Shown: positions 43,947-53,216 of the stretch, piece by piece
How positions within the stretch are numbered: position 1 is the first letter of the stretch
How the letters are laid out: each line of letters begins with the position of its first letter
DNA from: Streptomyces sp. R44
GTDB taxonomy: Bacteria > Actinomycetota > Actinomycetes > Streptomycetales > Streptomycetaceae
Direction: 5' to 3'
Length of the DNA stretch: 64,000 nucleotides
Assembly: GCF_041053105.1 (NCBI RefSeq)
Contig: NZ_CP163444.1
Location: 7,782,501 to 7,846,500, forward strand
Program-made: the position numbers and the translations under genes
The notes under the pieces: generated by a model
The model's database searches: none
What the model was told of the DNA's origin: nothing
The model's input: the letters and a program-made list of their open reading frames with translations, nothing else

Positions 43947-45577
43947 CGCTGGGAGGCCCCGATCGTCGCGGCCCACGGGAAGTAGAGCTGGGCGATGCCG
44001 GTGGGCGCGCCGGTGATCCGCTTGCCGAGGAAGACCGAGTACGGCGCCTCGTACACGGGGATGACGGGCAGCTCGTCCAAGGCGATCTTCTGGAGCCTCG
44101 CCGTCAGGTCGGCGCGCTTGGCCGGGTCGGGCTCGGAGTTGGCCTTGTCGAAGGCGACGTCGAACTCGGCGTTCGACCAGCGGCCGTAGTTCCCGAAGTC
44201 GCCGGTGCGCAGGTACTGGTAGAACTCCAGCGGGTCGGGCGTGTTGTCGTAGCCGTTGGTGATGACCAGGTCGAGACCCTCACGCGCGTCGGGGTCGACG
44301 AAGATGCTGCTGTACGCGTCGGGCGAGACCGGCTTCAGCTTGACGTCGAGGCCGATCTGGCGGCCCGCGGCCTGGACGGCGTTGGCGACGACACTGATCT
44401 CGGGCGCCAGGGTGCTGGTGACGAGGGTGATCGTCCGGCCGTTCGCGTGGGCCTCCTTGACCAGCTTCTTGGCCGCCTCGACGTCGTACGCGGGCTCGGG
44501 CAGCGTGTCGTACAGCTCGGCCGTCTTCTCCGGGGCCAGCGCCCAGGCACCGCGCGCGGCGGGGGCCTTGGCGGGGACGCCGACGCCGCCGGCCGCGGCC
44601 TTGATGATGTTCTTCCGGTCCAGGGCCATCGACAGGGCCTTGCGGACCTTGAGGTTGCCGAGCGGGCCGTGGAAGTCGAGCACCGCGAGGTTCGCTGCGG
44701 CGGTGTTGGGGCCGAAGAGCAGCGAGCCCTTGTTGCCGGCCTTCAGCTGGGCGAAGGAGGAGGACGGGACCATGTAGCCGCCGTCCGCCGTGCCGGACAG
44801 GAAGGCGTTGGAGCGGGCCGCGGCGTCCTCGATGAAGGTGAACTTCACCTGCTCCGACTTGGGCGTGAGCGACGTGTCCCAGTAGGCGGCGTTCTTCTTG
44901 AGGGTGATGCTGTCGCCCTGCGCCCAGGAGTCGAGGGCGTACGGGCCGGTGCAGTTCAGCTTGCCCTTGGGCGTGCCGTAGTCCTTGCCCCCCTGGGCGA
45001 GGGAGGCGGCGCTCACGATCGTGCCGGGGGAGGCGGCCATCAGCTCGTGGAAGAGGACGTCCTCCTTGCCGAGGCGGATCGTCACCTCCAGGGGGCCGGT
45101 CTTCTCGATGGAGTCGACGCTCTTGAAGGAGGAGCCCCAGGGCGAGCCGGTCTTCGGGTCCATCTGGCGCTTGAGGGAGGCGACCACGTCGTCGGCGGTC
45201 ATCGTGGTGCCGTCGTGGAACTTCACCCCGGGCCGCAGGGTGTAGACGAGGGTGCGCGGGTCGGGCTGCGCCCACTTCACGGCGAGGCCGGGCACGATCT
45301 TCATGTCGGGCGTGACCCGCAGCAGCTGCTCGCACACATTGGCGAGGACCGTGTTCGGCGGGTAGTCGTAGGCGAGGGCGTAGTCCAGCGTGTACGGCTC
45401 GGCGTACAGGGACCAGGTGAAGGAGTCCAGCGGGCCCTGCGCGGCCGGCGAGGTCGGGCTGACCTTGAAGTCGGTGCCGCCGCCGGCGGCGGGCTTCGTG
45501 GCGCCGGAGCAGGCGGACGTGGTGGCCGCGAGGGCGGCGGTACAGACGAGAAGCGCGAGGGTTCTGGGCATGCGCAT
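43943..45577 (-). CDS. Family 5 extracellular solute-binding lipoprotein
   Basis: 544 residues. A lipoprotein signal ends at the lipobox TSAC (~residue 23). The SBP_bac_5 fold is clear: WAQPDPRTLVYTLRPGVKFH, DGTTMTADDVVASLKRQMDP, LDFHGPLGNLKVRKALSMAL. It delivers a peptide or oligosaccharide to the DppBC permease. It is first in the operon, under two LacI-type palindromes shared with the divergent LacI gene, which hints at a carbohydrate-linked ligand rather than a simple dipeptide. Met 45571 is an alternative start. Confidence 0.93.
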   Translation of the reverse strand: MRMPRTLALLVCTAALAATTSACSGATKPAAGGGTDFKVSPTSPAAQGPLDSFTWSLYAEPYTLDYALAYDYPPNTVLANVCEQLLRVTPDMKIVPGLAVKWAQPDPRTLVYTLRPGVKFHDGTTMTADDVVASLKRQMDPKTGSPWGSSFKSVDSIEKTGPLEVTIRLGKEDVLFHELMAASPGTIVSAASLAQGGKDYGTPKGKLNCTGPYALDSWAQGDSITLKKNAAYWDTSLTPKSEQVKFTFIEDAAARSNAFLSGTADGGYMVPSSSFAQLKAGNKGSLLFGPNTAAANLAVLDFHGPLGNLKVRKALSMALDRKNIIKAAAGGVGVPAKAPAARGAWALAPEKTAELYDTLPEPAYDVEAAKKLVKEAHANGRTITLVTSTLAPEISVVANAVQAAGRQIGLDVKLKPVSPDAYSSIFVDPDAREGLDLVITNGYDNTPDPLEFYQYLRTGDFGNYGRWSNAEFDVAFDKANSEPDPAKRADLTARLQKIALDELPVIPVYEAPYSVFLGKRITGAPTGIAQLYFPWAATIGASQR

Positions 45578-45638
45578 GGGGAGGGACCCACCCCTTTACA
45601 GGTGTAGTGACGGGCTCGGGGGGATGGAGCGAGTATTG

Positions 45639-45694
45639 GTGCGGGAACGTTCCCGCACAAGGGCTGCGTCCGACTTTGCGGGAACGGTTTTGCA
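45639..45694. promoter_or_regulatory. Two LacI-type operators in the divergent ABC/LacI promoter
   Basis: Operator one is a perfect 20-base palindrome GTGCGGGAACGTTCCCGCAC (45639-45658). Operator two (45677-45694) is an imperfect copy sharing TGCGGGAACG. Centre spacing is ~37 bases. The CG-centred symmetric core is typical of LacI/GalR proteins. Confidence 0.85.
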
Positions 45695-45722
45695 GAGGTC
45701 ACGAGGGTGGCACCATCACCCC

Positions 45723-46772
45723 ATGACCGAAGCTTCACGGCACGGCGGGCAGCCCTCGCCGCCCCTCCCGCGCGTCCGCCTGGTCGACGTGGCCCGCGAG
45801 GCGGGCCTGTCCAAGACGACCGTCTCGGCGGCGCTCAACGGCACCGGCAGACTCTCCCCCGAGGTACGGGAGAAGGCCCGCGAGACCGCGCGCAGAATGG
45901 GCTACCGGCCCAACGCCACCGCGCGCCGGCTGCGCGCGGGACGGGCCCGGCTGATCGGATACGTGGTCGGCGAGTTCGCCGACGCTCCCTGGACCTTTCT
46001 CGAGTCGCCGTACTTCGCCCGGCTGACCGGCGCCACCGCGGCCACCGCGCTGCGCCGCGGCTACGCCGTGGTGCTGCTGCCCGCCGGCTCCCTGCAGAGC
46101 GAGTGGGCCGACCTGTCCCTCGACGCGGTGGTCGTCGCCGATCCCGTCGCCGACGACCCGGTCGTCGAGGACCTCCTCGCCGCCGGCATCCCCGTCTTCA
46201 CGGACCGCTCCGTCGAGGGGCTGCCGGGGGCGTACTGGGTGGACGTCGACGCGGGCAGCGCCGTCCGCGAGGCCCTCGACCACCTCCGCGAGCAGGGGGC
46301 CCGCAGGCCCGTCGTCGTGGTGCCGGACAGCACCACCCGCTTCCACACCGAGGTGTACGCGGCCCACCGGGACTGGTGCGCCGCCCACGGCCTGCCGGAA
46401 CGGGTGGTACGCGTCGGGGAGCCCGGCAACGGGCCCGTGGTGCGGGCCGTCGAGACCGCCCTGGCCGACGCCGGCCCCGACCGGCCCGACGCGCTCCTCG
46501 TCGTGGCCGAGGCCAGCCCGCCCCTCGTCCTGGAGGCGGCGCGCCGCCAGGGGTACGCGGTCCCGGACGACCTGCTGGTCGTCCTGGTCAGCGAGGACGC
46601 CACGGCCCTGCACACCGAGCCGCCGGTCTCCACGCTGAGCCTGCGGCCCGAGGCGGTCGCCGAGGCCGGCGTCGAGCACCTCGTCGCGGTCCTGGAGCAC
46701 GGCCGCCGCGAACCCGCCGGGACGCTCGTACCGACGCGTCTGGACGTACGGGGCTCGTCGCTGCGGAGCTGA
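45723..46772 (+). CDS. LacI-family transcriptional regulator
   Basis: 349 residues. The HTH RLVDVAREAGLSKTTVSAAL NGTGRLS with hinge helix NATARRLRAGRARLIGYV is followed by a periplasmic-binding-like sensor (~75-345). It sits divergently from the ABC operon, with two palindromes between, and very probably represses both until its ligand is present. It is convergent with the amidohydrolase gene, eight bases apart. Confidence 0.93.
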   Translation: MTEASRHGGQPSPPLPRVRLVDVAREAGLSKTTVSAALNGTGRLSPEVREKARETARRMGYRPNATARRLRAGRARLIGYVVGEFADAPWTFLESPYFARLTGATAATALRRGYAVVLLPAGSLQSEWADLSLDAVVVADPVADDPVVEDLLAAGIPVFTDRSVEGLPGAYWVDVDAGSAVREALDHLREQGARRPVVVVPDSTTRFHTEVYAAHRDWCAAHGLPERVVRVGEPGNGPVVRAVETALADAGPDRPDALLVVAEASPPLVLEAARRQGYAVPDDLLVVLVSEDATALHTEPPVSTLSLRPEAVAEAGVEHLVAVLEHGRREPAGTLVPTRLDVRGSSLRS

Positions 46773-46779
46773 GGCACGG

Positions 46780-48414
46780 TCAGACCGCGTGCACCAGCCG
46801 CCCGCCGACGTAGGTCCGCTCGACTCGGGCCTCGGCGATCTCCTCCGGCGGGCCGGTGAGGATGTCGCGGTCCAGGACGACCAGGTCGGCGAGGTGGCCG
46901 GCGCGCAGGCTGCCGGAGTCGTCGAGACCGTTCACATGCGCGGTGCCCGCCGTGTACGCGGCGAGCGCGGTGCTGAGGTCGAGGCGCTGCTCGGCGTAGA
47001 AGACCCGGTCGTCGGTGGCCTCGGGGTCGCGGCGGTTCACGGCGACGTGGATGCCCTCGATCGGGTTCGGGCTGCTGACCGGCCAGTCGCTGCCGGCGGC
47101 GAGGGTGGCTCCGGCCCGTACGAGATCGCCGAACGGGTACTGCCAGGCGGCGCGTTCGGGACCCAGGAACGGGATGGTCAGCTCGTCCATCTGCGGCTCG
47201 TGCGCGGCCCACAGCGGCTGGATGTTGGCGATGGCGCCGAGCGACGCGAACCGCGCCAGGTCGTCGGGGTGGACGACCTGCAGGTGGGCGAGGTGGTGAC
47301 GGTTGCCGCGGCGCCCGTTGGCGGCGATCGCCGCGTCGAGGGCGTCCAGGGCCTCACGGACGGCCCGGTCGCCCAGGGCGTGGAAGTGGACCTGGAAGTC
47401 CAGGGCGTCCAGCTCGGTCACGTACCCGCGCAGCGCCTCCGGGTCGACGAAGCTCAGCCCGCTGTTGGCGGTGGCGCAGCCACAGCCGTCCAGGTACGGC
47501 GTCGTCATCGCGGCGGTGAAGTTCTCCGCGATGCCGTCCTGCATGATCTTCACCGAGCCGGCCCGGAACCGGCCGACGCTCAACTTCTCGCGCCGGGCGA
47601 CCAGTTCGGGGATCTGCTCGGCCCCCCGCTCCCGGTCCCACCAGAGCGCCCCGGTCACCCGGGCGGTCAGCGAACCGTCGCCGGCCGCGCTCAGATACGC
47701 CTCCGAGGGGTCGGCCATGCCGCCGAAGGAGCCGAGCAGCGCGTCCTGCCAGGCCGTGATGCCGAGCGAGTGCAGCAGCTTCTGGGCCCGCAGCAGACCG
47801 GCGAGCCGCTCCTCGGCGGTCGTCGGCGGCACCAGCCGGGCGACGAGACCGATCGCGCCCTCCTGCAGCATGCCGCTGGGGGAGCCGTCCGCCTCCCGCT
47901 CGATCCGCCCGTCGGCGGGGTCCGGGGTGTCCGCGGTGAGCCCGGCCAGCTCCAGTGCGCGGGAGTTGGCCCAGGCGCCGTGGTGGTCACGGTTCGACAG
48001 CAGGACCGGCCGGTCCGGGACGACGGAGTCGAGCAGCTGCCGGGTGGGAAGGCCCCCCTCGAAGCTCTCCATGGACCAGCCGCCGCCGGTGATCCAGGGG
48101 TGGTCCGGATGGGTGTCCGCGTACTCCCGGATCCGCTCCAGGTAGTCCGCGACGCCGACCGTGCCCGTCAGATCGCACTCGGCCAGCTCCTTGCCGCCGG
48201 AGACGGCGTGGATGTGGGCGTCCTGGAAGCCGGGGAGCAGCAGCTTGCCCGTCAGGTCGACGACCTCCGTGCCGGGCCCGATGAGGTCCCGTACCTCGTC
48301 GTGGCCGACGGCCGCGATCCGCTCGCCGACGACGGCGAGCGAGGTCGCCCGGGTGCGGGCCGGGTCGGCCGTGAAGACGGGACCGCGGGTGAAGACCAGA
48401 TCGGCCGTGGCCAT
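46780..48414 (-). CDS. YtcJ-like amidohydrolase (amidohydrolase 3 family)
   Basis: 544 residues. Metal ligands are seen in LLPGFQDAHIHAVSGG (HxH), VHFHALGDRAVREALDALDA and HHLAHLQVVHPDD, with the final Asp in LAAGSDWPVSSPNP. The family hydrolyses C-N bonds of N-substituted or cyclic compounds; YtcJ/LAF type substrates are mostly unknown. Cytoplasmic. It is divergent from a TetR gene with a palindromic operator in the shared promoter at 48476-48494. Confidence 0.9.
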   Translation of the reverse strand: MATADLVFTRGPVFTADPARTRATSLAVVGERIAAVGHDEVRDLIGPGTEVVDLTGKLLLPGFQDAHIHAVSGGKELAECDLTGTVGVADYLERIREYADTHPDHPWITGGGWSMESFEGGLPTRQLLDSVVPDRPVLLSNRDHHGAWANSRALELAGLTADTPDPADGRIEREADGSPSGMLQEGAIGLVARLVPPTTAEERLAGLLRAQKLLHSLGITAWQDALLGSFGGMADPSEAYLSAAGDGSLTARVTGALWWDRERGAEQIPELVARREKLSVGRFRAGSVKIMQDGIAENFTAAMTTPYLDGCGCATANSGLSFVDPEALRGYVTELDALDFQVHFHALGDRAVREALDALDAAIAANGRRGNRHHLAHLQVVHPDDLARFASLGAIANIQPLWAAHEPQMDELTIPFLGPERAAWQYPFGDLVRAGATLAAGSDWPVSSPNPIEGIHVAVNRRDPEATDDRVFYAEQRLDLSTALAAYTAGTAHVNGLDDSGSLRAGHLADLVVLDRDILTGPPEEIAEARVERTYVGGRLVHAV

Positions 48415-48475
48415 GGGCGCTCCAGAACATGTCGTGTCGGTTGGTGGGCGCCATGCAAGCGGGCGGGCCGTTTAC

Positions 48476-48494
48476 ACGTCAATGGCGTTGACGT
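48476..48494. promoter_or_regulatory. TetR operator in the amidohydrolase/TetR promoter
   Basis: ACGTCAA, 5-base spacer TGGCG, TTGACGT is a perfect 7-base inverted repeat. It lies 12 bases upstream of the TetR ATG and 61 bases upstream of the amidohydrolase start. Confidence 0.75.
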
Positions 48495-48506
48495 AAGGTT
48501 CCGGCC

Positions 48507-49211
48507 ATGTCCGAACGCGTGGTCCCCGAAGGCAGACGGCAGCGTCGCCGCCCCACCAAGCAGGGCGCCGTCCTCTCGGAGCGGCTCATCGTCGAGACCG
48601 CGCTGCGCCTGATCGCGCAGCACGGCGCGGAAGCCCTCTCGGTACGGAGGCTGGGCGCGGCGCTCGGCGCCGACCCCACGGCCCTCTACCGCTACTTCAG
48701 GAACACCGACGCCCTGCTCCTCGCCGTCGCAGACGAGATGATCGGCCGCGCGCAGGAGGGCTGGACGGCCACCGGCGACTGGCGGGTCGACCTCCGGGAC
48801 CTCGGGCTGCGCATCCACGGCTGCTACCAGGCCTATCCGCAGGCGGCGGCGCTCGCGGCGCACCGGACCACCGGGCGGCCGTACGAGACCCGGGCCGTCG
48901 AGCGGATCCTCGGCGTCCTGCGCTCCGCCGGCTTCCCGGACGACCTCGCCGTCCGGATCTACCACGCCTTCGTGGACCAGGCCCTCGCCTTCGCGGCCCA
49001 GGACGCGGCCGCGCTGGCCCTGCCGCCCGCCGCCCAGGAGAAGGAGGCGGAGGTCTGGCACGCGGTCTACGGCCGGCTGTCCCCCGACACCCACCCGAAC
49101 ATCGCCGCGACCTTCCCGCTCCTGGCCGCCGACATGAGCGACAGCGGCTATCCGTTCGCCCTGGAACTGATGCTGAGCGCGGTGGCGGCGCTGAGGCCGA
49201 AAGACGCGTGA
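48507..49211 (+). CDS. TetR-family transcriptional regulator
   Basis: 234 residues. HTH: LIVETALRLIAQHGAEALSV, RRLGAALGADPTALYRYFRN. The C-terminal TetR_C-type ligand domain occupies ~85-225. The divergent layout and the palindrome at 48476-48494 make it the probable repressor of the amidohydrolase gene and of itself. Confidence 0.92.
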   Translation: MSERVVPEGRRQRRRPTKQGAVLSERLIVETALRLIAQHGAEALSVRRLGAALGADPTALYRYFRNTDALLLAVADEMIGRAQEGWTATGDWRVDLRDLGLRIHGCYQAYPQAAALAAHRTTGRPYETRAVERILGVLRSAGFPDDLAVRIYHAFVDQALAFAAQDAAALALPPAAQEKEAEVWHAVYGRLSPDTHPNIAATFPLLAADMSDSGYPFALELMLSAVAALRPKDA

Positions 49212-49308
49212 CCCGAGGCCGGGGGAGGGGCTTGTGGGGCGCCGTAGCATGACTCGCGTGGTGCGGAGCACTTCTGACGAAGCGACATGTACGCGCGAAA
49301 GGACCCCC

Positions 49309-50547
49309 GTGATCTCCATACGCAGCGCACTCGCCCTCCCCCTCGCCGCCGCCTCCCTGGCCCTGGCGACCCCGCCCGCCCCGGCGGCCGAGGCGGTCGC
49401 CGTCACCACGGAGGAGGCCCGGCTCGACCGGGCCGCGCCCCAGGAGATCCTGCGGCGCAGCGGATTCGCCTCCCTGGCCCCGGAGTTCGCCGACGCTCTC
49501 GCCCGGGCCGACTCCTTCGCCGAGGCCGAGCGGACGGTCGGCCGGTACGGATCGGGGCTCTGGCGACGGGCCGTGGACCGGGCCCAGGGCCGGGGGAGCG
49601 CGGGCGGCGACCTGAGCCGGGACGACGACCGGCCGCTGTACTGGTCGCGACTCGCGCTCACCCGCGAACTCCGCGCCTGGCAGCCCGGGTTCACGATCAC
49701 CGAGGAGGGCCGGACCCGGCTCCTCGACCGGCTCGAACGGTCCTCGCGCGGCCAGGACTCGATCCGCTACCCGGCCGGGAAGGGCGTGAAGCGGATCCTG
49801 CTGACCGGCTTCGACCCCTTCACGCTCGACCGGGACAGCCGGATCAGCAACCCGTCCGGGGCCACCGCCCTCGCCCTGGACGGCACCTGGCTGCGGACCT
49901 CCGACGGCTCCCTCGCCCGGGTCGAGACGGCCGTCTTCCCCGTCCGCTGGCAGGACTTCGCCGACGGCACGGTCGAGCGGACCCTGCGCCCGCACCTGCC
50001 GGAGGTGGACCTCTTCACCACGGTGAGCCAGGGCCGGCCCGGCCGCTTCGACATCGAGCGGACCAACGGCGCCTGGCGCGGCGGCTTCCCCGACAACGAG
50101 AACCTGTCGCGCACCGAGACCGTGCCCGTCGCCGATCCGGCCACGCAGCCCCAGTGGACGTCGACGACCCTTCCGTACACGGCGATCACGGCGGCGCCCA
50201 CCGGCCGCTTCCCGGTCTACGACAACACCTCGGTGACCGAGCTGCCGGCCGGGTCCGGCACGCCCGTCGTCCGCCCCGACGGGCCGACGCCCGGTTCCGC
50301 CGCCCGGGCGGGCGGCGGCGGGAACTACCTGTCCAACGAGATCGCCTACCGGGCCACCCTGCTGCGCGACCGGCTCGGCCTGACGGACCTTCCCGGCGGG
50401 CATGTGCACACGCCGGTCCTCCAGTTCGGCCCGGGCAACACCGACCCGGCGACGGGTGCGGTCAGCGACGCGGAGTTCGTTCGGAACCGGCTCGACATCA
50501 TCGCCCAGGTACGGGCGATCGTCGCCGTGGCCGCCGGCTCCCGGTAG
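49309..50547 (+). CDS. Secreted pyroglutamyl-peptidase-I-like protein with Cys-to-Ser change
   Basis: 412 residues from GTG 49309 (AAAGGA nine bases upstream). The signal peptide is SIRSALALPLAAASLALATP, cleaved near APAAEA. Residues ~160-410 match the C15 fold: KRILLTGFDPFTLD (GFxPF), NPSG, DIERTN (Glu position), then NYLSNEIAYRA where family members have YVCNH, and GGHVHTPVLQ (His). The expected nucleophile Cys is Ser, so normal Cys-protease activity is doubtful. The N-terminal ~120 residues are an extra helical domain. Exported. It stands alone, convergent with the IclR gene. Confidence 0.8.
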   Translation: MISIRSALALPLAAASLALATPPAPAAEAVAVTTEEARLDRAAPQEILRRSGFASLAPEFADALARADSFAEAERTVGRYGSGLWRRAVDRAQGRGSAGGDLSRDDDRPLYWSRLALTRELRAWQPGFTITEEGRTRLLDRLERSSRGQDSIRYPAGKGVKRILLTGFDPFTLDRDSRISNPSGATALALDGTWLRTSDGSLARVETAVFPVRWQDFADGTVERTLRPHLPEVDLFTTVSQGRPGRFDIERTNGAWRGGFPDNENLSRTETVPVADPATQPQWTSTTLPYTAITAAPTGRFPVYDNTSVTELPAGSGTPVVRPDGPTPGSAARAGGGGNYLSNEIAYRATLLRDRLGLTDLPGGHVHTPVLQFGPGNTDPATGAVSDAEFVRNRLDIIAQVRAIVAVAAGSR

Positions 50548-50567
50548 GGCGGAGGGGGAGGGGCCGC

Positions 50568-52265
50568 TCAGCCCGTCGTGACGGGGGAGAAGCGGCCCAC
50601 GGCGGCGAGGTCCGCACTGATGAGCGCGGCCGTCTCGCGCAGCGGCGGCAGCAGGGCCGCCAGGCTCTCCTCCGGGGTGGCCCGGCCCGCGTGCAGCGCC
50701 ACGTTCACCGCAGCGACCACCCGCCCCGTGCCGTCCGTGACCGCCGCGGCGAGCGAGCGCAGCCCCTCCTCCAGCTCCTGCTCCACCCAGCCGTAGCCCC
50801 GCTCGGCGGTCGCCGCCACGGCCTCGTCGAGCCCCTCGTGGGTCGTCACCGTGCGCGGGGTGAGCGCCTCGGGCGTGATCCGGCCGAGCCGTGCCGCCCG
50901 CTCGCCCTCCGGCAGGGACCCGAGCAGGACGCGCCCCATGGAGGTCGCGTACGCGGGCAGCCGGGTGCCCACCGTGATGTCGATGTGCATGATGCGGGTC
51001 GAGGCGACCCGGGCGACGTACCGGATGTCGTCCCCGTCGAGCACGGCCACGGACGCGGACTCGTGGACGCGCAGCACCAGCGCGACGAGGTGCGGGGTGG
51101 CGATCTCCGGCAGGCTCAGCCCGGAGAGGCGGGCGTAGCCGAGCTCCAGGACCCGGGGGAGGACGAGGAAACCGTCGGGCTCCTCCCGTACGTACCCCAG
51201 GTGGCGCAGGGTGATCAGCGACCGGCGGGCGGTCGCGCGCGGCAGCCCCGTCAGCCGGGCGAGCTCGGCGAGCCGGACGGGCCCCCGCAGGCGGCCGAAG
51301 GCCCGCAGGACGTCCAGCCCGCGCGCGAGCGACTGCAGGAACCCGGAGCCGAGCTCCTCCTTGAGGGCGGGCCCGGAAGCGCCGGGCGCGGCCGGGGCGG
51401 GCGCCGGAACGGGCGGCGCGGCGTCCGCCCCGGCACCGGGGACGTCCTCCGCCGCCAGCGCCCCCTCCATCGCCGCCACCGCCCGCCGCAGCGGCGGCAG
51501 GGCGGCCTCCCGGAGGGACTCCGCGCTGTGCCGGCTCGTGTGGCTGACGACGCTGACCGCACAGACCACCGCGCCGTCCGGGCCCCGGACCGGGAGGGCG
51601 ACGGCGAGCAGGCCCGGCTCGATCAGCTGGTCGTCCACCGCGAGGCCGGTCTCGCGGGCCTCCCGCACCCGGTCGAGGAACGCGGCCTCGACCTCCTCGG
51701 CGGGGGACGCCGGCCGGGGCGGTACCGAGGGGAAGCCGGTGTCCAGGGGGTCCTTCGCGCGCCGGGCCCGCCACCGATCGAGGTCCGCCGCGTCCCACCG
51801 CGCGGCGAACAGCGCGCCGGGAGCGCACCGTTCGGCCGGAAGGAGGTCTCCGGTCCGGAAGGAGATCGCCATCGCCCGGCGGCGGGTGGCCTGGGCGAGG
51901 AAGCGGACGCCGTCGCCGTCCGGGACGGCCACGGACACCGACTCGTCGAGCGCGTCGGCGAGGGCGACGGCGTGCGGTACGAGGAGCTCCGGCAGCCCGC
52001 AGGAGGCCAGGTACGCGTTGCCGAGCTCGGCGGCGCCGGGCGCGAGCAGCAGGTCGCGGCCCTCGGTCCGCAGCAGGCCGAGGCGGACGAGGGTCGTCGC
52101 GACCCGGTCGATCGTGGAGCGGGCGAGCCCGGTCGTCCGGGCGAGGTCGCCGGGCCGGTGCCGGAGCTCGGGGCCCGCGGCCATGACGCGGAGCACGGCG
52201 AGCCCGCGTTCGAGCGGTCCGACCAGCTCCTCGGGTGCCCCCTGGGCCTCGGTGGGCTGCGGCAT
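50568..52265 (-). CDS. Double-module IclR-family regulator (PcaR-like)
   Basis: 565 residues holding two complete IclR units. Unit one: HTH DLARTTGLARSTIDRVATTL and sensor to ~255. A Pro/Ala linker follows. Unit two: HTH ELARLTGLPRATARRSLITL and sensor ending EESLAALLPPLRETAALISA. It sits divergently from the pca operon, and the palindrome CTGAAC-N4-GTTCAG lies between. In Streptomyces and Rhodococcus such IclR proteins control protocatechuate genes. GAGGAG lies nine bases before ATG 52265. Confidence 0.92.
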   Translation of the reverse strand: MPQPTEAQGAPEELVGPLERGLAVLRVMAAGPELRHRPGDLARTTGLARSTIDRVATTLVRLGLLRTEGRDLLLAPGAAELGNAYLASCGLPELLVPHAVALADALDESVSVAVPDGDGVRFLAQATRRRAMAISFRTGDLLPAERCAPGALFAARWDAADLDRWRARRAKDPLDTGFPSVPPRPASPAEEVEAAFLDRVREARETGLAVDDQLIEPGLLAVALPVRGPDGAVVCAVSVVSHTSRHSAESLREAALPPLRRAVAAMEGALAAEDVPGAGADAAPPVPAPAPAAPGASGPALKEELGSGFLQSLARGLDVLRAFGRLRGPVRLAELARLTGLPRATARRSLITLRHLGYVREEPDGFLVLPRVLELGYARLSGLSLPEIATPHLVALVLRVHESASVAVLDGDDIRYVARVASTRIMHIDITVGTRLPAYATSMGRVLLGSLPEGERAARLGRITPEALTPRTVTTHEGLDEAVAATAERGYGWVEQELEEGLRSLAAAVTDGTGRVVAAVNVALHAGRATPEESLAALLPPLRETAALISADLAAVGRFSPVTTG

Positions 52266-52384
52266 CGTCCGGACTCCTCGGTGCGGTGGTGGGCGGAAGG
52301 GGCACGGGGAGCCGCGCGGGGAAACCGTACCCGCGGCGTTGACACGGCCCGTGGCGCGGATGGACACTCACCCCCGCCAAAATT

Positions 52385-52400
52385 CTGAACGCAAGTTCAG
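52385..52400. promoter_or_regulatory. IclR-type operator of the pca operon
   Basis: CTGAAC GCAA GTTCAG is a perfect 6-base inverted repeat, 58-73 bases upstream of pcaI and 120 bases upstream of the IclR start. Confidence 0.75.
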
Positions 52401-52421
52401 CAGGCGAACACCTGCAACGTC

Positions 52422-52443
52422 AATCCCGAGTGAATCCCGAGTG
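52422..52443 (+). repeat. Tandem 11-base direct repeat in the pca promoter
   Basis: AATCCCGAGTG occurs twice head to tail (52422-52432 and 52433-52443), 15 bases before the pcaI start. One-turn spacing suggests a direct-repeat activator or repressor site. Confidence 0.7.
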
Positions 52444-52457
52444 AAACGGGTCGTTAC

Positions 52458-53216
52458 ATGGACAAAGTGGTCGCCAGTGCCGCCGAAGCGGTGGCGGACA
52501 TCGAGGACGGCGCCTCACTCGCCGTCGGAGGCTTCGGCCTGAGCGGCGTACCGGACGTGCTCATCCGCGCCCTGCACGCCCACGGCCCCGGAGACCTCTC
52601 CGTCGTCTCCAACAACTGCGGCGTCGACGGCGGAGGCCTGGGCATCCTCCTCGCGGCCGGCCGGATCAGCCGCGTCACCGGCTCCTACATCGGCGACAAC
52701 AAGGAGTTCGCCCGCCGCTACCTCGGCGGCGAACTCGAACTGGAGCTCACCCCCCAGGGCACCCTCGCCGAACGACTCCGCGCCGGCGGCTGCGGCATCC
52801 CCGCCTTCTTCACCCCCGCGGGCGTCGGCACCCAGGCCGCCGACGGCGGACTGCCCTGGCGGTACGCCGGGGACGGCACCGTCGCCGTCGCCTCCCCGCC
52901 CAAGGAGACCCGCGCGTACGACGGACGCCCGTACGTCCTCGAACACGGCATCACCACCGACTTCGCGCTCGTCCGCGCGGCCCGCGGCGACCGCCACGGC
53001 AACCTCGTCTTCGCCCGCGCCAGCCGCAACTTCAACCCGCTCGCCGCCATGGCGGGCCGGATCACGATCGCCGAGGTGGAGGAGCTCGTCGAACCCGGCG
53101 AGCTCGACCCCGACCAGGTCCACCTGCCGGGCGTCTTCGTCCAGCGGGTCCTCGCGCTCACCCCCGCACAGGCCGCCGACAAGGGAATCGAACGAAGGAC
53201 GGTACGCACCCGATGA
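52458..53216 (+). CDS. pcaI: 3-oxoadipate CoA-transferase subunit A
   Basis: 252 residues, CoA-transferase alpha subunit. [20 protein letters not shown] near the start and [20 protein letters not shown] are family hallmarks. With PcaJ it moves CoA from succinyl-CoA to beta-ketoadipate in the cytoplasm. The start overlaps nothing upstream; no strong SD precedes ATG 52458. Its stop overlaps the pcaJ start. It is the first gene of the pca operon. Confidence 0.93.
   Translation: MDKVVASAAEAVADIEDGASLAVGGFGLSGVPDVLIRALHAHGPGDLSVVSNNCGVDGGGLGILLAAGRISRVTGSYIGDNKEFARRYLGGELELELTPQGTLAERLRAGGCGIPAFFTPAGVGTQAADGGLPWRYAGDGTVAVASPPKETRAYDGRPYVLEHGITTDFALVRAARGDRHGNLVFARASRNFNPLAAMAGRITIAEVEELVEPGELDPDQVHLPGVFVQRVLALTPAQAADKGIERRTVRTR

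Noticed and set aside
48697..52380. Very long minus-strand frame across the TetR, pyroglutamyl-peptidase and IclR genes
   Set aside because: It mixes antisense and out-of-frame translation of conserved genes, so it is not a gene.
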